Shown here piece by piece: positions 24,876 through 33,511 of a DNA stretch of 64,000 nucleotides. The translations under genes and the position numbers were made by a program. The notes below the pieces were generated by a model, which saw nothing but the letters and a program-made list of their open reading frames with translations, searched no databases and was not told the origin of the DNA. This DNA is from CAWEFA01 sp963808135 (lineage in GTDB: Bacteria > Bacteroidota > Bacteroidia > Bacteroidales > DTGW01), in contig CAWEFA010000124.1 in assembly GCA_963808135.1 (NCBI GenBank), forward strand, positions 1-64,000, in the 5' to 3' direction. Position 1 is the first letter of the stretch; every line of letters begins with the position of its first letter.

Positions 24876-26972
24876 TTAGTTATTATCTTTCAAACAAATA
24901 TTGTAAGAAGCCCAAACCTGATGGCCTACGCTTTGACTGTCGACAATTGCTTTATCAATTGCATACAGCGAAACTCCGCCGCATGGATACGCATCGGCAG
25001 GCGTAGTAACACTGAAACCTGTACCGGGCAATGCAGGTGTATTTGTTGTGCCGCTTGCAGCGCTGCCCCAGGTTGTCCCAAAGCTCCAATAATAAATATT
25101 TGCATCGTATACATAGTAATGGCCGGTAATGGTATCGCCTTTTGAATAATGCGTGCAATCGCCGCCATCATCTACTTGCAATTGAAGCACAGGCGAGGTG
25201 TTGTCCATTTGTATTATTTTAGAAAATGTTCCCACTCCCTGCACTTCCATTTCAACTTGCAACAGGTCATCTGTTCCGGGGGTAAACCTTGCCAAAACAT
25301 TTAACAAATTCTGGTTCGACGGAAGGAAATTGTAATAATAGTTAGCATCCGGGAACTGGGTAAACCAAGGCGAATAGGGCGGAACAGGAGACCATCCTAC
25401 AGTCGCAAGCGGACTGGTAAGATAATAAGATGTCCCGTCGTTCAGATTGGTTATTTTAAACCTGTATTTTAAGCCCAGGAACGAAGGCCCATTTATTACT
25501 ATTTCACCGCCAAAAGGCGCTCCGGTTGGAACCGATAGTGCATTAAATGAAAATACAGAGCCCGGTTTTGTTAACCCTGTTGCATCATCAACATGGTCAA
25601 CATCAATTCCACCAATAACAGTATAAATAGCAATTGGGTTATTTGGGTCTACTGCTATGCCCGGTTTAACCTGGATATGTGCATCAACCCTGTTCCCATA
25701 ATATTTTAATTCATTGGGGTCGGTAGTTGACGGCGGCACATCCCAAGACAATACACCTCTTACGCTTACAACATTTGGATTGCTACATAACATTCTGTGA
25801 AAAGAAGCATCCAACGGAAGGGAAACGCTATAATATAAGCCATCGCCTGTCATTTGGATATCATGTACATTTAGCTGCATTGTATTGATATATTGCCATC
25901 CGCATGGATTGTTCCAGTTAACCCAGAAAGAAATATATTCTTTGCTGCCTGCGCTGCACAAATTGCCGCTATAGCCATTGTTCTTTTTTATTTTTATGGT
26001 TGCTACCAAGCTTTCAGTATTGTAGTCCAGGCCAACACATTCCAATTCTTCAAAATCGACATTTGCCATTGAAGCATCCGCAGGAGCTATTTTGCCAAGT
26101 TGTTCAATAAGCTGGCTTATATCAATTTTTGCTTCGCCCAAAACAGCTTTATCCATCATTGTAATTTCCGATGACGGGTATTTTATTATGTTGTAAACTG
26201 TTTTATAAGCAAACCGTGATGCCGGCACTTTTAATTTTTCAGAATGTTTTATGAGTTCTTTCAGAAGTGGCGGCAGCGGTTGTGGGTTTAATTGAGCGAG
26301 ATCAGTCCCGGTAATTTTTGCAATTTGTTTTGCTGTTAAATTCTGGGAACTTGCCGCAAGCTCTAAATATTTCGACAGGTTAGCATCATAAATGGGAATT
26401 TTCACCGATGGTTTTAATTGCACATCGCTATCCACTACATTTCCCCAAACAGGTTGCCAATTTGGCGCATTAGCGGGAGGATCGTTGCTCCATGATAAAA
26501 TTGCCCTTAAAGTGGGCAATACAGGGTTATCGCAATAGAAAATCTTCGAAGTTGTTTTCTGGAGTGTTGCAACGTAAATAATGGGGAAAATAGTATTTCC
26601 ATTGCAATCCGTTTCTTCGGGAATGTCGTGCACGTTTACCGCAACGCTTCCCTGGTCAATAAACCCGTTCCCATCGTGAAAGTCAATATAAAACCTGATA
26701 TGTTCGAATGACCCGGCAGAGCATAAATTACCGGAATAGCCAAATGTATTTTTAATGGCAAATGTAGCTTCCATATTTGCTGTGTCCGGATTATACCCTA
26801 CACAGGTTAGCTGTTCAAAATTAGTGTTTGAAACGAGAATGAAGTTCGGCTTTAATTTACTCTCAGGGATATTGCCGAAATAATTCGGGTTCCTGGCGAG
26901 CATTTGCAGGAAATGCGTGCGTTCAGGCTCAACTTTAATATTAGAAACAATTTTTTCATCGTTTGTTTTCAT
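24876..26972 (-). CDS. Large hypothetical protein with an internally duplicated beta domain
   Basis: A 698-residue protein without a signal peptide. Two copies of a ~130-residue domain lie at about 50-190 and 300-440. Each has an FE.L.CVG.. start, then GYSGNLCSAGS(F/K)E.I.F, a VNVHDI block, and a C.NP...R..LSW segment ending in VQLKP or IQVKP. Between them lies a helical segment with a Pro-rich stretch (LNPQPLPPLL). The last ~240 residues form another beta region with CTHYSKGDTITGHYYVYD and YYWSFGT. I do not recognise a characterised family. No catalytic motif is obvious; a binding or structural role is a guess. It shares its upstream leader with the gene at 28772-29323. Confidence 0.85.
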   Translation of the reverse strand: MKTNDEKIVSNIKVEPERTHFLQMLARNPNYFGNIPESKLKPNFILVSNTNFEQLTCVGYNPDTANMEATFAIKNTFGYSGNLCSAGSFEHIRFYIDFHDGNGFIDQGSVAVNVHDIPEETDCNGNTIFPIIYVATLQKTTSKIFYCDNPVLPTLRAILSWSNDPPANAPNWQPVWGNVVDSDVQLKPSVKIPIYDANLSKYLELAASSQNLTAKQIAKITGTDLAQLNPQPLPPLLKELIKHSEKLKVPASRFAYKTVYNIIKYPSSEITMMDKAVLGEAKIDISQLIEQLGKIAPADASMANVDFEELECVGLDYNTESLVATIKIKKNNGYSGNLCSAGSKEYISFWVNWNNPCGWQYINTMQLNVHDIQMTGDGLYYSVSLPLDASFHRMLCSNPNVVSVRGVLSWDVPPSTTDPNELKYYGNRVDAHIQVKPGIAVDPNNPIAIYTVIGGIDVDHVDDATGLTKPGSVFSFNALSVPTGAPFGGEIVINGPSFLGLKYRFKITNLNDGTSYYLTSPLATVGWSPVPPYSPWFTQFPDANYYYNFLPSNQNLLNVLARFTPGTDDLLQVEMEVQGVGTFSKIIQMDNTSPVLQLQVDDGGDCTHYSKGDTITGHYYVYDANIYYWSFGTTWGSAASGTTNTPALPGTGFSVTTPADAYPCGGVSLYAIDKAIVDSQSVGHQVWASYNICLKDNN

Positions 26973-27072
26973 AATGTTTTATTTAATTATTTGCCTACTC
27001 TTTATCGGATTTTCGGCTTACTCCGTTTATATTTTATTTTTTATTTAGCTTTTAAGCATTGTTTATATTGTT
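26973..27072 (-). promoter_or_regulatory. Conserved leader, copy 1 (paired with 29324-29424)
   Basis: About 100 bp directly before the start codon is nearly identical to the leader of the lipoprotein gene at 28772-29323. The shared block includes TTTGCCTACTCTTTATCGGA, then TTTTCGGCTTACTCCG and a TTAGC..TTAAAGCATTG-like end. It includes the untranslated leader and probably the promoter, which implies co-regulation of the two genes. Confidence 0.7.
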
Positions 27073-27147
27073 CGCTGTTCGCGGCTATAAATTATTCGTT
27101 TCATTATTACCGGCAATTCATCTTATTGTGCCGTTTTCAGGAAACGA

Positions 27148-27857
27148 TTATTTTTCTATAAATTCTTGTTGCCTGGTAAGATTACTTTTTTCGCAACGGA
27201 CTGAAAAACCACTACTCTTGTTATTGTTGGAAGTAATAGCAGCATTGCTATTATTGTAGGACAAGCAAAGCGCGTATGCATTAACGACAGTTAACCCGGT
27301 AACCGACCAAAAGTTTGCCCTGGCGCCCAGGTCAATGAATTCACCATCGGGGTAGCGGGTTCCGCCAGGAAGGGCAAGAAAACCACTGAGATTGGTAGCG
27401 CCAGTGTTAGGGGTATACCAATTTTTTGTCCCGGTTTCTTTTAACTTACCACCGGATACACTTTCGCCGCCCAAATAAGTGATTAAGGTATTATATTCAG
27501 CATCGGTAGGCACATTCCAACCAGTTGGACATAATTTTTTAGTGTTTACCGTGTACCAATTGTATAAAACGCCGTACACAGCCTGATAAGTATTGTTAAA
27601 CCAACAGTAGGCCGGAGTAGTATTGCCCCATGCATTATTGTCGGTAACATTTGAAATAGGTGTACCATCGTTTAATTTGGTTACTTTAAGGTTTTCGGTA
27701 AACCAGGTTGAGCGCCTATTGTAACTGCCCTGTATGCGTTGCCGTCAATGTCTTTTATAATACTGTATTTCTCTTTTGCAACAAGCGAGTCTTGTGCATG
27801 CACGCAAGTAAAGCTAATACCTAACAAAAGTAAAGTTCCTAAATAAATTTTTTTCAT
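27148..27857 (-). CDS. Secreted FISUMP-domain protein (frameshifted)
   Basis: The gene starts at the ATG at 27857 with a signal peptide (MKKIYLGTLLLLGISFTCVHAQ) and KEKYSIIKDIDGNAYRAVTIG. The frame is then lost near 27706: one A is missing between GCTCAA and CCTGG. The other frame continues WFTENLKVTKLNDGTPI, VYGVLYNWYTV, CPTGWNVPTDAEYNTL, GFLALPGGTRYPDGEF, and SGFSVRCEK. These match the Fibrobacter succinogenes major paralogous (FISUMP) domain of secreted bacterial proteins. The intact product would be ~236 residues. Role unknown, probably cell-surface. Confidence 0.85.
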
Positions 27858-28082
27858 TTTAATGTTTTTAAAGGTTAATATAAATGTAATACTGCTCTAT
27901 TTATCACAGTGTATTATTGGATATAATGTCAATATGTCTTTTGTTTCAAGTGTTATTATGGTTTCTTTTATAGCAAAGCCTATAATATTAAACCCTAAAG
28001 TTCTTTTTAACAGGCTTTGCTTTTGTGCAGAAGTAGAATTTATAATATTCTGTTTTTCTTTATCATTTATATGATTTGAGAA

Positions 28083-28526
28083 TTAAACATATAAAAATTC
28101 AACATCAAAAACGCTATAAGCATCCCATGCATACAGCCACTGGTTGGAAGTAGAATATAACGATAGTTTCTGGTTGTTATAATCGCATATTAAGTGCCTG
28201 TCTAAAAATCTCCAGCTTGTTGCCCCCCACCATCTGTAAACGCCTGCATAAGCATTCATGTTAATAGAGAGCCAATATCCGTCGTATGCCCCGCCAATAA
28301 CCTTATAATAGGTTTTATTGTCCTGTACATACGGGGAAAAGGCCAAGGCATCTTCCTTTGGCGAGAGGATACACCACCCGTCTTTATTTATGCCAACCCA
28401 TCCAACTACAATCCCGTTAAGTTTCAGCATTATTTTAAAATTGCCATTTGCAGCCGCTACTTTACTTTCGTGAGCAGCCATACTGTCTTCAAAAGTTCCT
28501 GTTATTTTAATCGCTTTTGGATCCAT
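28083..28526 (-). CDS. Hypothetical protein, possibly beta-trefoil/lectin-like
   Basis: A 147-residue soluble protein with no signal peptide. It is rich in Trp and Tyr: VGWVGINKDGWCILSP, GAYDGYWLSINMNAYAGVYRWWGATSWRF, YSTSNQWLYAWDAYSVFDVEF. Repeated W/Y-x-L.. segments suggest an all-beta, carbohydrate- or ligand-binding fold, but no named family is recognised. The start has a good ribosome-binding site (AAAGGAGA), which is rare in this window and supports the ATG chosen. Confidence 0.7.
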   Translation of the reverse strand: MDPKAIKITGTFEDSMAAHESKVAAANGNFKIMLKLNGIVVGWVGINKDGWCILSPKEDALAFSPYVQDNKTYYKVIGGAYDGYWLSINMNAYAGVYRWWGATSWRFLDRHLICDYNNQKLSLYSTSNQWLYAWDAYSVFDVEFLYV

Positions 28527-28771
28527 AATTTTATCTCCTTTTTTTATTTATTATTAAAAATTAATTTGTTTATACTCAATAATTATATTCTACCTGCATT
28601 GCAGCCAGTTTATGGCGCATAACAACACTTTATCCGGGTGTTATTTATGCCTGGCCTTGCAATAACTATTAAACTTTTATGGCCCTGCCCTAATCATGTT
28701 ACCTCCTTTCCTGTTTTAATTTTATTGAATGTTGCAGGCTCTGCTACGTTTATTATATTTATTATGAGAAA

Positions 28772-29323
28772 TCATTTTATTTCAACTTTCCGTAGTTTGA
28801 TACTATTATCATTATCAATAATAAATTCGTATAATTCAAAATCCGGTTTTTCAACTTTTTCAGTTGTCAGGGTTTCTATGTTCCTAACGATTCCCTTTGA
28901 TGTTGTAGCCAGAGAAGAAACTGCTGAAGTAAGCCCTGTTAACAAACCTGTTGCCGCAGTTATAGTTTCCGGAATTTTTGTATTGGTAGTTAAGCCGTAC
29001 GATGTAAGGATACCATCAGTCATAGTAAGTTTTAAATCATTAGAACCTATGCCTGGTTTAATTTTTATATATTGAGGATTTACTAAATCCGGCAGGTAAA
29101 TTATACTTGTTTTAATAGTTAAACTGTCTTCTGAAGGAGTTTTTGACTTTTTGGGTCCCTGGGCGGAAGGTATTTTAGTATATTCAACTAAAATATAAGG
29201 TTTAGCCGAATAAACCTTTATCCCGGTTTCTTTTTTTGATGATGAATCGTAGAATTTCACTGTTGCACAACTACTGCTTAATAGGAAAATACATGCTAAT
29301 AAAGAAATTTTGAATATTTTCAT
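28772..29323 (-). CDS. Hypothetical lipoprotein
   Basis: A 183-residue protein with a lipoprotein signal (MKIFKISLLACIFLLSSSCA; lipidation Cys at residue 19). The rest is a beta-rich N-terminal part and a low-complexity Thr/Ala/Gly helix (ETITAATGLLTGLTSAVSSL) that could insert into a membrane or act as a spacer. Family not recognised. Its leader is a near copy of the one upstream of the 698-residue gene, so the two are probably expressed together. Confidence 0.75.
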   Translation of the reverse strand: MKIFKISLLACIFLLSSSCATVKFYDSSSKKETGIKVYSAKPYILVEYTKIPSAQGPKKSKTPSEDSLTIKTSIIYLPDLVNPQYIKIKPGIGSNDLKLTMTDGILTSYGLTTNTKIPETITAATGLLTGLTSAVSSLATTSKGIVRNIETLTTEKVEKPDFELYEFIIDNDNSIKLRKVEIK

Positions 29324-29424
29324 AATGTTTTATTTATTTATTTGCCTACTCTTTATCGGATTTTCGGCTTACTCCGCTTATTTTTGTCTTTTATTTAGCC
29401 TTAAAGCATTGTAAATATTGTTTG
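29324..29424 (-). promoter_or_regulatory. Conserved leader, copy 2 (paired with 26973-27072)
   Basis: It carries the same TTTGCCTACTCTTTATCGGA / TTTTCGGCTTACTCCG block next to the start codon as copy 1, diverging after the AAAGCATTG segment. The conservation is far higher than expected for unrelated intergenic DNA, which indicates either a recent duplication or a selected regulatory leader. Confidence 0.7.
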
Positions 29425-29590
29425 CAGCTATGAAACGTAGCAGATTGCGTGGCTGCGAACCTATCTGACGTGCAAAAGCAGCCTGCGGGCGATGTACTTG
29501 GCATACAACTGAAACCCCTATGTTTTATAAACCGATATTTTCATTATTTTAATTTATCAATGATTTGCTTTTTTCTAATTCTGTAAAATA

Positions 29591-30097
29591 TTATTTAATA
29601 AATATTATTCTAAATTCACTTATTCCTTCATTCTTATATAAGAAGGTTGCTTTTATAACATATATTTTACCTCTGGGAACTAAAATTGATTCTATTTCGT
29701 GATATTCAGTAGCAGGTTCTATTCGATATATACCTTCATATCTTTTAATAATGTTCATTTCATTTATTATAGTATCGCCTTTTTTAGGTTCAATTATTTC
29801 ATACCTTTTAATTTTATCAGGCATTGCAATTAGGTTTAATAAAATGCTATCAGTAGCAACAACAATTTTTCCAACATTTCTAATATCAACATTAATATTA
29901 AGCAGACTAAGACTATCAGAATATTGTTTAACTTCGGGCCTTACAGTCAGTAGTATATTCCATTTATTAACTCTTTCAATATTAAATCGAAAGTAAGCCC
30001 ATGACCCGCCAATAATAATTGCTGACACTGTAAAAAGTTTACATATAATATCAAAATAGAATGTGAATTTTTCTTTATTTTTAAATATTCTACACAT
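29591..30097 (-). CDS. Hypothetical single-pass membrane-anchored protein
   Basis: A 168-residue protein. It has a basic, Lys-rich N-terminus, one membrane segment (ICKLFTVSAIIIGGSWAYF), and an external beta-rich domain (LLTVRPEVKQY; LLNINVDIRNVGKIVV; GKIYVIKATFLYKNEG). Family not recognised. It belongs to the minus-strand accessory block. It has no obvious operon partner: 258 bp separate it from the gene at 30356, and this gap contains strong hairpins. Confidence 0.65.
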   Translation of the reverse strand: MCRIFKNKEKFTFYFDIICKLFTVSAIIIGGSWAYFRFNIERVNKWNILLTVRPEVKQYSDSLSLLNINVDIRNVGKIVVATDSILLNLIAMPDKIKRYEIIEPKKGDTIINEMNIIKRYEGIYRIEPATEYHEIESILVPRGKIYVIKATFLYKNEGISEFRIIFIK

Positions 30098-30158
30098 ACT
30101 TTTAAATCAATTTGCTATTTATTATTCAATATATTGCAGACAAATAATTCACTTAAAA

Positions 30159-30330
30159 CCCCGTGCTAAGCTTAGTTTGCAACTAAGCTTTTTACTCTTT
30201 GCAGCCTTTGGCTACTCAATAATGTATTATTGCCTGTCGGCAATGGCAGTTAAAAAACTGCCTGTTTAAAAACGGCGAAGTTACGCTTCGCTAAACTACG
30301 CCGAGCAGGGGCATATTACTGAAACCAGTA
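30159..30330. repeat. Cluster of hairpins including an inverted copy of repeat family C
   Basis: Several stem-loops follow each other: AGCTTAGTT/AACTAAGCT (30159-30195, inverted repeat-C copy), TTGCC/GGCAA, GGCAGTT/AACTGCC and GCGAAG/CTTCGC. The end (ACTGAAACCAGTATGTTTTA) is also found in similar form near 29508-29535. The cluster is non-coding and lies between two minus-strand hypothetical genes. It could be a transcript-stabilising or terminating region, or a structured RNA. Confidence 0.55.
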
Positions 30331-30355
30331 TGTTTTATAAGCCTTTGTTATGTTG

Positions 30356-31372
30356 TTAATTTTTTAAATATGGCGCTTTTCTACTATTAACATTCATTTT
30401 TTTTACTGTATGTATGCCCCATTGTTCATTCACACAAATGGCAGTTATTTTTACAGTTACATCAATTGCTCTAAATTCATTCTCATTATATAAACATAGA
30501 AAATATTGACCGTTCAATGGTGAAGTCATTTTAGAAAAATCATTTAGGACATCTCCTTTCTTAAAACAATTGAATCTTTGCCCTGAGTTAAACAAACCTA
30601 AATTTGCCCCATCTACAATCCAATATTGAACACTTTCGCCAGATTGCAAAGAGGTCAAATAAGATATTCCATTTAGAGCTAATGCAGCTAAAGGCCCATA
30701 TCCCGGAATTTTCGAAATTAGCGGACTTGCGGATTGAGATAATTGCTGAGTTGCATCTTTAAATACTTTTTGACCTCCTTGGTTTACACCAATATAATAG
30801 CTCCAAACTTTAGTATTTGGAGGTAAAATAAAATTAAATGATGTTTTATTTCCTTGCTCACTTGTTGATGAATGAACTTTAGCTACTTGATCAGTAATAT
30901 TATTTATAAATGTATCCGCTTTTATTAAATATTTTTCTTCGACATCATTGTATGTTGTGTCATCCACCGTATGCCAATAAACAGATGTATTAAAGTTTTT
31001 AGTTTTCTCGCTAACAGGAATCCTTTGAATTTTAAACTTACATATTCTACCAGCTATTGCTGAATTCGTAAATCTAAATTTATAGATACCTGTGGTTAAA
31101 ATGTTTAATACTTTATTCGTAATTTTTGCAGTTTTATAGTCCATAAATTTTGATGATGAAGGATATTCAATTATTTCGACTTCTTTTAACTCTTTACCAT
31201 CTACTTCTTCAAAATTGAAAATGAGTTGGTCTCCTTCTGCTAAACCACACATATATTCTTCAGTTGCAAATCCACCAACTTTTAAAGTTGATTCATAAAC
31301 ATCAATCGGATTCTGTACCTGTCCGAATAAATTAGTAGTTATGATTAATAAGATTGTCAATAGTATTTTCAT
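30356..31372 (-). CDS. Secreted hypothetical protein
   Basis: A 338-residue protein with a signal peptide (MKILLTILLIITTNLFGQ). The first ~110 residues look like a beta-sandwich of the GOLD/pre-peptidase type (GLAEGDQLIFNFEEVDGKEL ... TGIYKFRFTNS). A second region follows with FNFILPPNTKVWSYYIGVNQGGQKVF, a Gly/Ala-rich hydrophobic patch (KIPGYGPLAALALNGISYL) and YFLCLYNENEFRAIDVTVKI. Family and function are not recognised. Confidence 0.7.
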   Translation of the reverse strand: MKILLTILLIITTNLFGQVQNPIDVYESTLKVGGFATEEYMCGLAEGDQLIFNFEEVDGKELKEVEIIEYPSSSKFMDYKTAKITNKVLNILTTGIYKFRFTNSAIAGRICKFKIQRIPVSEKTKNFNTSVYWHTVDDTTYNDVEEKYLIKADTFINNITDQVAKVHSSTSEQGNKTSFNFILPPNTKVWSYYIGVNQGGQKVFKDATQQLSQSASPLISKIPGYGPLAALALNGISYLTSLQSGESVQYWIVDGANLGLFNSGQRFNCFKKGDVLNDFSKMTSPLNGQYFLCLYNENEFRAIDVTVKITAICVNEQWGIHTVKKMNVNSRKAPYLKN

Positions 31373-31419
31373 ATTTATTTGTTTTTAGACAATGCCATAT
31401 AACTATCGAATATCCGTCC

Positions 31420-32133
31420 TTACGAAACCACAACGTTCATCATGGCCGACCAGGGGCCGTTGCGCTGCGGGCGTTTGCTGTCGGCCCAGCGGAAGAACAG
31501 GTACACATGCTTGCCCACGTTGGCCGTTGTAAAATCCTCCACCACCGTGGCTTTGCTCGATACCACCAGCCATTGGGCATCGGTATTATCGGCGCTAACA
31601 GGGGCAGGGTCGCCTACTTTGGCGCGCACCTCAAGGCGGTCGGCCCCGTCGGGGATGTGCGACCTGTTGCTGGTTTGGTCGGGACGGCAGTTGAACTGTA
31701 AACGCCCGCCTCCCAGGTACGCGATGTTCACAACCACAGTATCGGTAATGTCGGCCGTATGGTACACAGGTGCCGATTTTAGCTGCGAGCCCGCGTGGAT
31801 GTTGAAAGTTTCCAGGTTAAGCAGCGTTGCTGCCGGCGATGCTGCAATACGGTCGAGTATTTTATTGCTTTTATTAAAGTTGTGGCAATTTTTAATGTTG
31901 GCCTTCAGGTTGTTGGTCATGTCCGTGGTACGGATTTTCTTGTTGCTCCAGTTGGGGAAATACTGCCCGTCTACAGTGTTAAAACCTGTCCATGTCGTTA
32001 CTTCGGACGCTGTTATGCCCAACCTGGTGGCATTGGCATTGCCGCCTGCCGTTAAGTAAGCGTTGGTAATGTTGATGAACTGGTGATAATCGAGGATTTC
32101 GAACGGTATCCTGCCTTTTTTGTTTGTTGACAT
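31420..32133 (-). CDS. Hypothetical protein with elevated GC, preceded by the 21-bp palindrome array
   Basis: A 237-residue protein without a signal peptide. The N-terminal ~100 residues look helical (IPFEILDYHQFINITNAYL; TDMTNNLKANIKNCHNFN). The C-terminal half looks like a fibronectin-type beta-sandwich ending HVYLFFRWADSKRPQRNGPW then SAMMNVVVS. Its base composition is clearly more GC-rich than all neighbours, which hints at recent acquisition. A 205-residue open frame on the opposite strand is a by-product of this composition. The 10-unit palindromic array at 32194-32395 lies ~60 bp upstream of its start. Family not recognised. Confidence 0.75.
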   Translation of the reverse strand: MSTNKKGRIPFEILDYHQFINITNAYLTAGGNANATRLGITASEVTTWTGFNTVDGQYFPNWSNKKIRTTDMTNNLKANIKNCHNFNKSNKILDRIAASPAATLLNLETFNIHAGSQLKSAPVYHTADITDTVVVNIAYLGGGRLQFNCRPDQTSNRSHIPDGADRLEVRAKVGDPAPVSADNTDAQWLVVSSKATVVEDFTTANVGKHVYLFFRWADSKRPQRNGPWSAMMNVVVS

Positions 32134-32193
32134 AATTTTAAATTTTAAGTTAATACTATAGTTTAAAGCAAAAAATATATTTTTCTGTCAAAA

Positions 32194-32395
32194 GAAGACG
32201 TCTTCCAGTTGTTAGAAGATGTCTTCCAGTCATTAGAAGATGTCTCCCTATCATTAGAAGACGTCTTCGAGTTATTGGAAGATGTCTTCCAGTCGTAAGA
32301 AGACGTCTTCCTGTTATTAGAAGATGTCTTCCTGTTCACTGGAAGATGGCTTCAAATTGTTAGAAGATGACTTCCTGTTCCAAAAAGTTATCTTC
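32194..32395. repeat. Ten-unit tandem array of 21-bp near-palindromes (GAAGAYGTCTTC)
   Basis: Units start at 32194, 32215, 32236, 32257, 32278, 32299, 32320, 32342, 32363 and 32384, that is every 21 bp (one step of 22). Each has a 12-bp palindromic core GAAGACGTCTTC or a one- to three-base variant, separated by a 9-bp AT-richer spacer. The last two or three units are decayed. The spacing is two DNA helical turns, so all cores face the same side of the helix. It is non-coding in the minus-strand leader of the 31420-32133 gene. Confidence 0.9.
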
Positions 32396-32486
32396 TTTCC
32401 ATAGTATTAATATATCAAACTACGAAAAAGTAACCCTTGTTTTTAAAAATATTTTTGAAAGGATTGAAAAGACTGGGAAAAGAAAA

Positions 32487-32532
32487 GGGCTGTTCAATAA
32501 AAATCCGCCAGGTACGGTTTATTGAACAGCCC
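32487..32532 (-). terminator. Strong hairpin terminator after the lipoprotein gene
   Basis: A perfect 15-bp inverted repeat (GGGCTGTTCAATAAA / TTTATTGAACAGCCC) around a 16-nt loop, 15 bp past the stop codon of the gene at 32547-33288. On the minus strand it is followed by TTTTC rather than a long T run. It insulates the 21-bp array and downstream gene from read-through. Confidence 0.75.
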
Positions 32533-32546
32533 CGATAAAAATATGG

Positions 32547-33288
32547 CTAATTTATTGTGAAACTCAAAACATTTGAAGCCGGGCCTAATGAAGGATTAAC
32601 TTCTATACCAGTTTCTGGATCATAATATTCATTTTCAGTAAAATATGTATAAAAAGCATATGCTTTTAAATAAACTATGTTGCCACAGTTGGCTTGAATT
32701 TCCTGTAATTCATAATTATATAATACATAACTAAATGTACCTGAATAAGCTGTTGTTACATATGCATAACTGGCATTACCATAAGTAAATGAAGCGTTTT
32801 TCCCGAAAGCAAATAATATTCTTATTGGATTTAAATTATTGGCGGCAGGGTTAAGTGCCCCGGTTATAATTTTATAATTATTACCATTAATATCCGATGA
32901 ATCTTTAATTGCGAACGAACTTATTTTTGCGCCACAAGCCGGGTAAAGAGAAACCATAGAAAGATAATAGGGACTGCTCCCGCCTGCCGCATTTAATGAA
33001 GAATATCTTTTCCAAGTTCCATAACCGGTTTTGGTGTACACAAGACAAAACTCGCCAATATGAACGTTATTAAGTACATATTTCCCTGTATTATCGGTTG
33101 TAGCGCTGTTGTTGGTATTTTCAACAGTTACGGTTACCCCGCTGTTATTGCCGGTTTTATTGCCTGTACTATCGAAAAGGGTTACGAAGCCAACTACATT
33201 ATCCGTCAGGGGAACTATTTCATTCTTTTTTGCAATTTGCAAGCAGCATGCTTATTGCTGCAATGAATAAAATTTGTTTTGTTTTCAT
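32547..33288 (-). CDS. Lipoprotein with carboxypeptidase-regulatory-like domain (frameshifted near the N-terminus)
   Basis: The true start is probably the ATG at 33288, giving a lipoprotein signal KQILFIAAISMLLANC (lipidation Cys). Immediately after it a run of six T (33226-33231; AAAAAA on the coding strand) has one base too many, and the frame shifts. The long frame then reads KKNEIVPLTDNVVGFVTLFD and a CarboxypepD_reg-like Ig domain (VTVTVENTNNSATTDNTGKYVLNNVHIGEFCLVY). A second beta domain ends at the stop at 32547. A shorter product from an ATG at 33242 would lack the export signal. Surface or periplasmic role; family beyond the Ig-like domain not recognised. Confidence 0.75.
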
Positions 33289-33511
33289 TCGTAATAAAAT
33301 TAAGTGATTGTAGTAATATATAATTTAATTCCGCAAATGTTTGAAATTAAACTTTTAACAAATAAAATAAATAATTTTTGTTTTTGTTCAAAACCGTTCA
33401 AAATATTTTTTCGGGTGTATGAATATATTTTGTCCCAAGCCCGGCCAAATTTATAATTGCAATTGCCGGCAGAAAATAATTAATGGCGTAGTTGAAAAAT
33501 GCAGGATTTTT

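Noticed and set aside
30159..30330. Integron attC-type recombination sites
   Set aside because: Hairpins are present but I could not find the paired core sites, no integron integrase is in the window, and the genes differ in leader organisation.
31442..32059. 205-residue plus-strand gene
   Set aside because: It lies fully antisense to the minus-strand gene at 31420-32133; the minus strand gives a normal protein and this frame has low-complexity, Arg/Val/Leu-rich sequence.
32194..32320. Heptad-like coding repeat (EDVFQLL type) in the 21-bp array
   Set aside because: 21 bp is seven codons so one frame gives a repeating peptide, but a stop codon interrupts it, there is no start, and later units break the frame.
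32194..32395. CRISPR array
   Set aside because: The period is constant at 21 bp with only 9-bp variable gaps; there are no unique spacers of CRISPR length and no cas genes.
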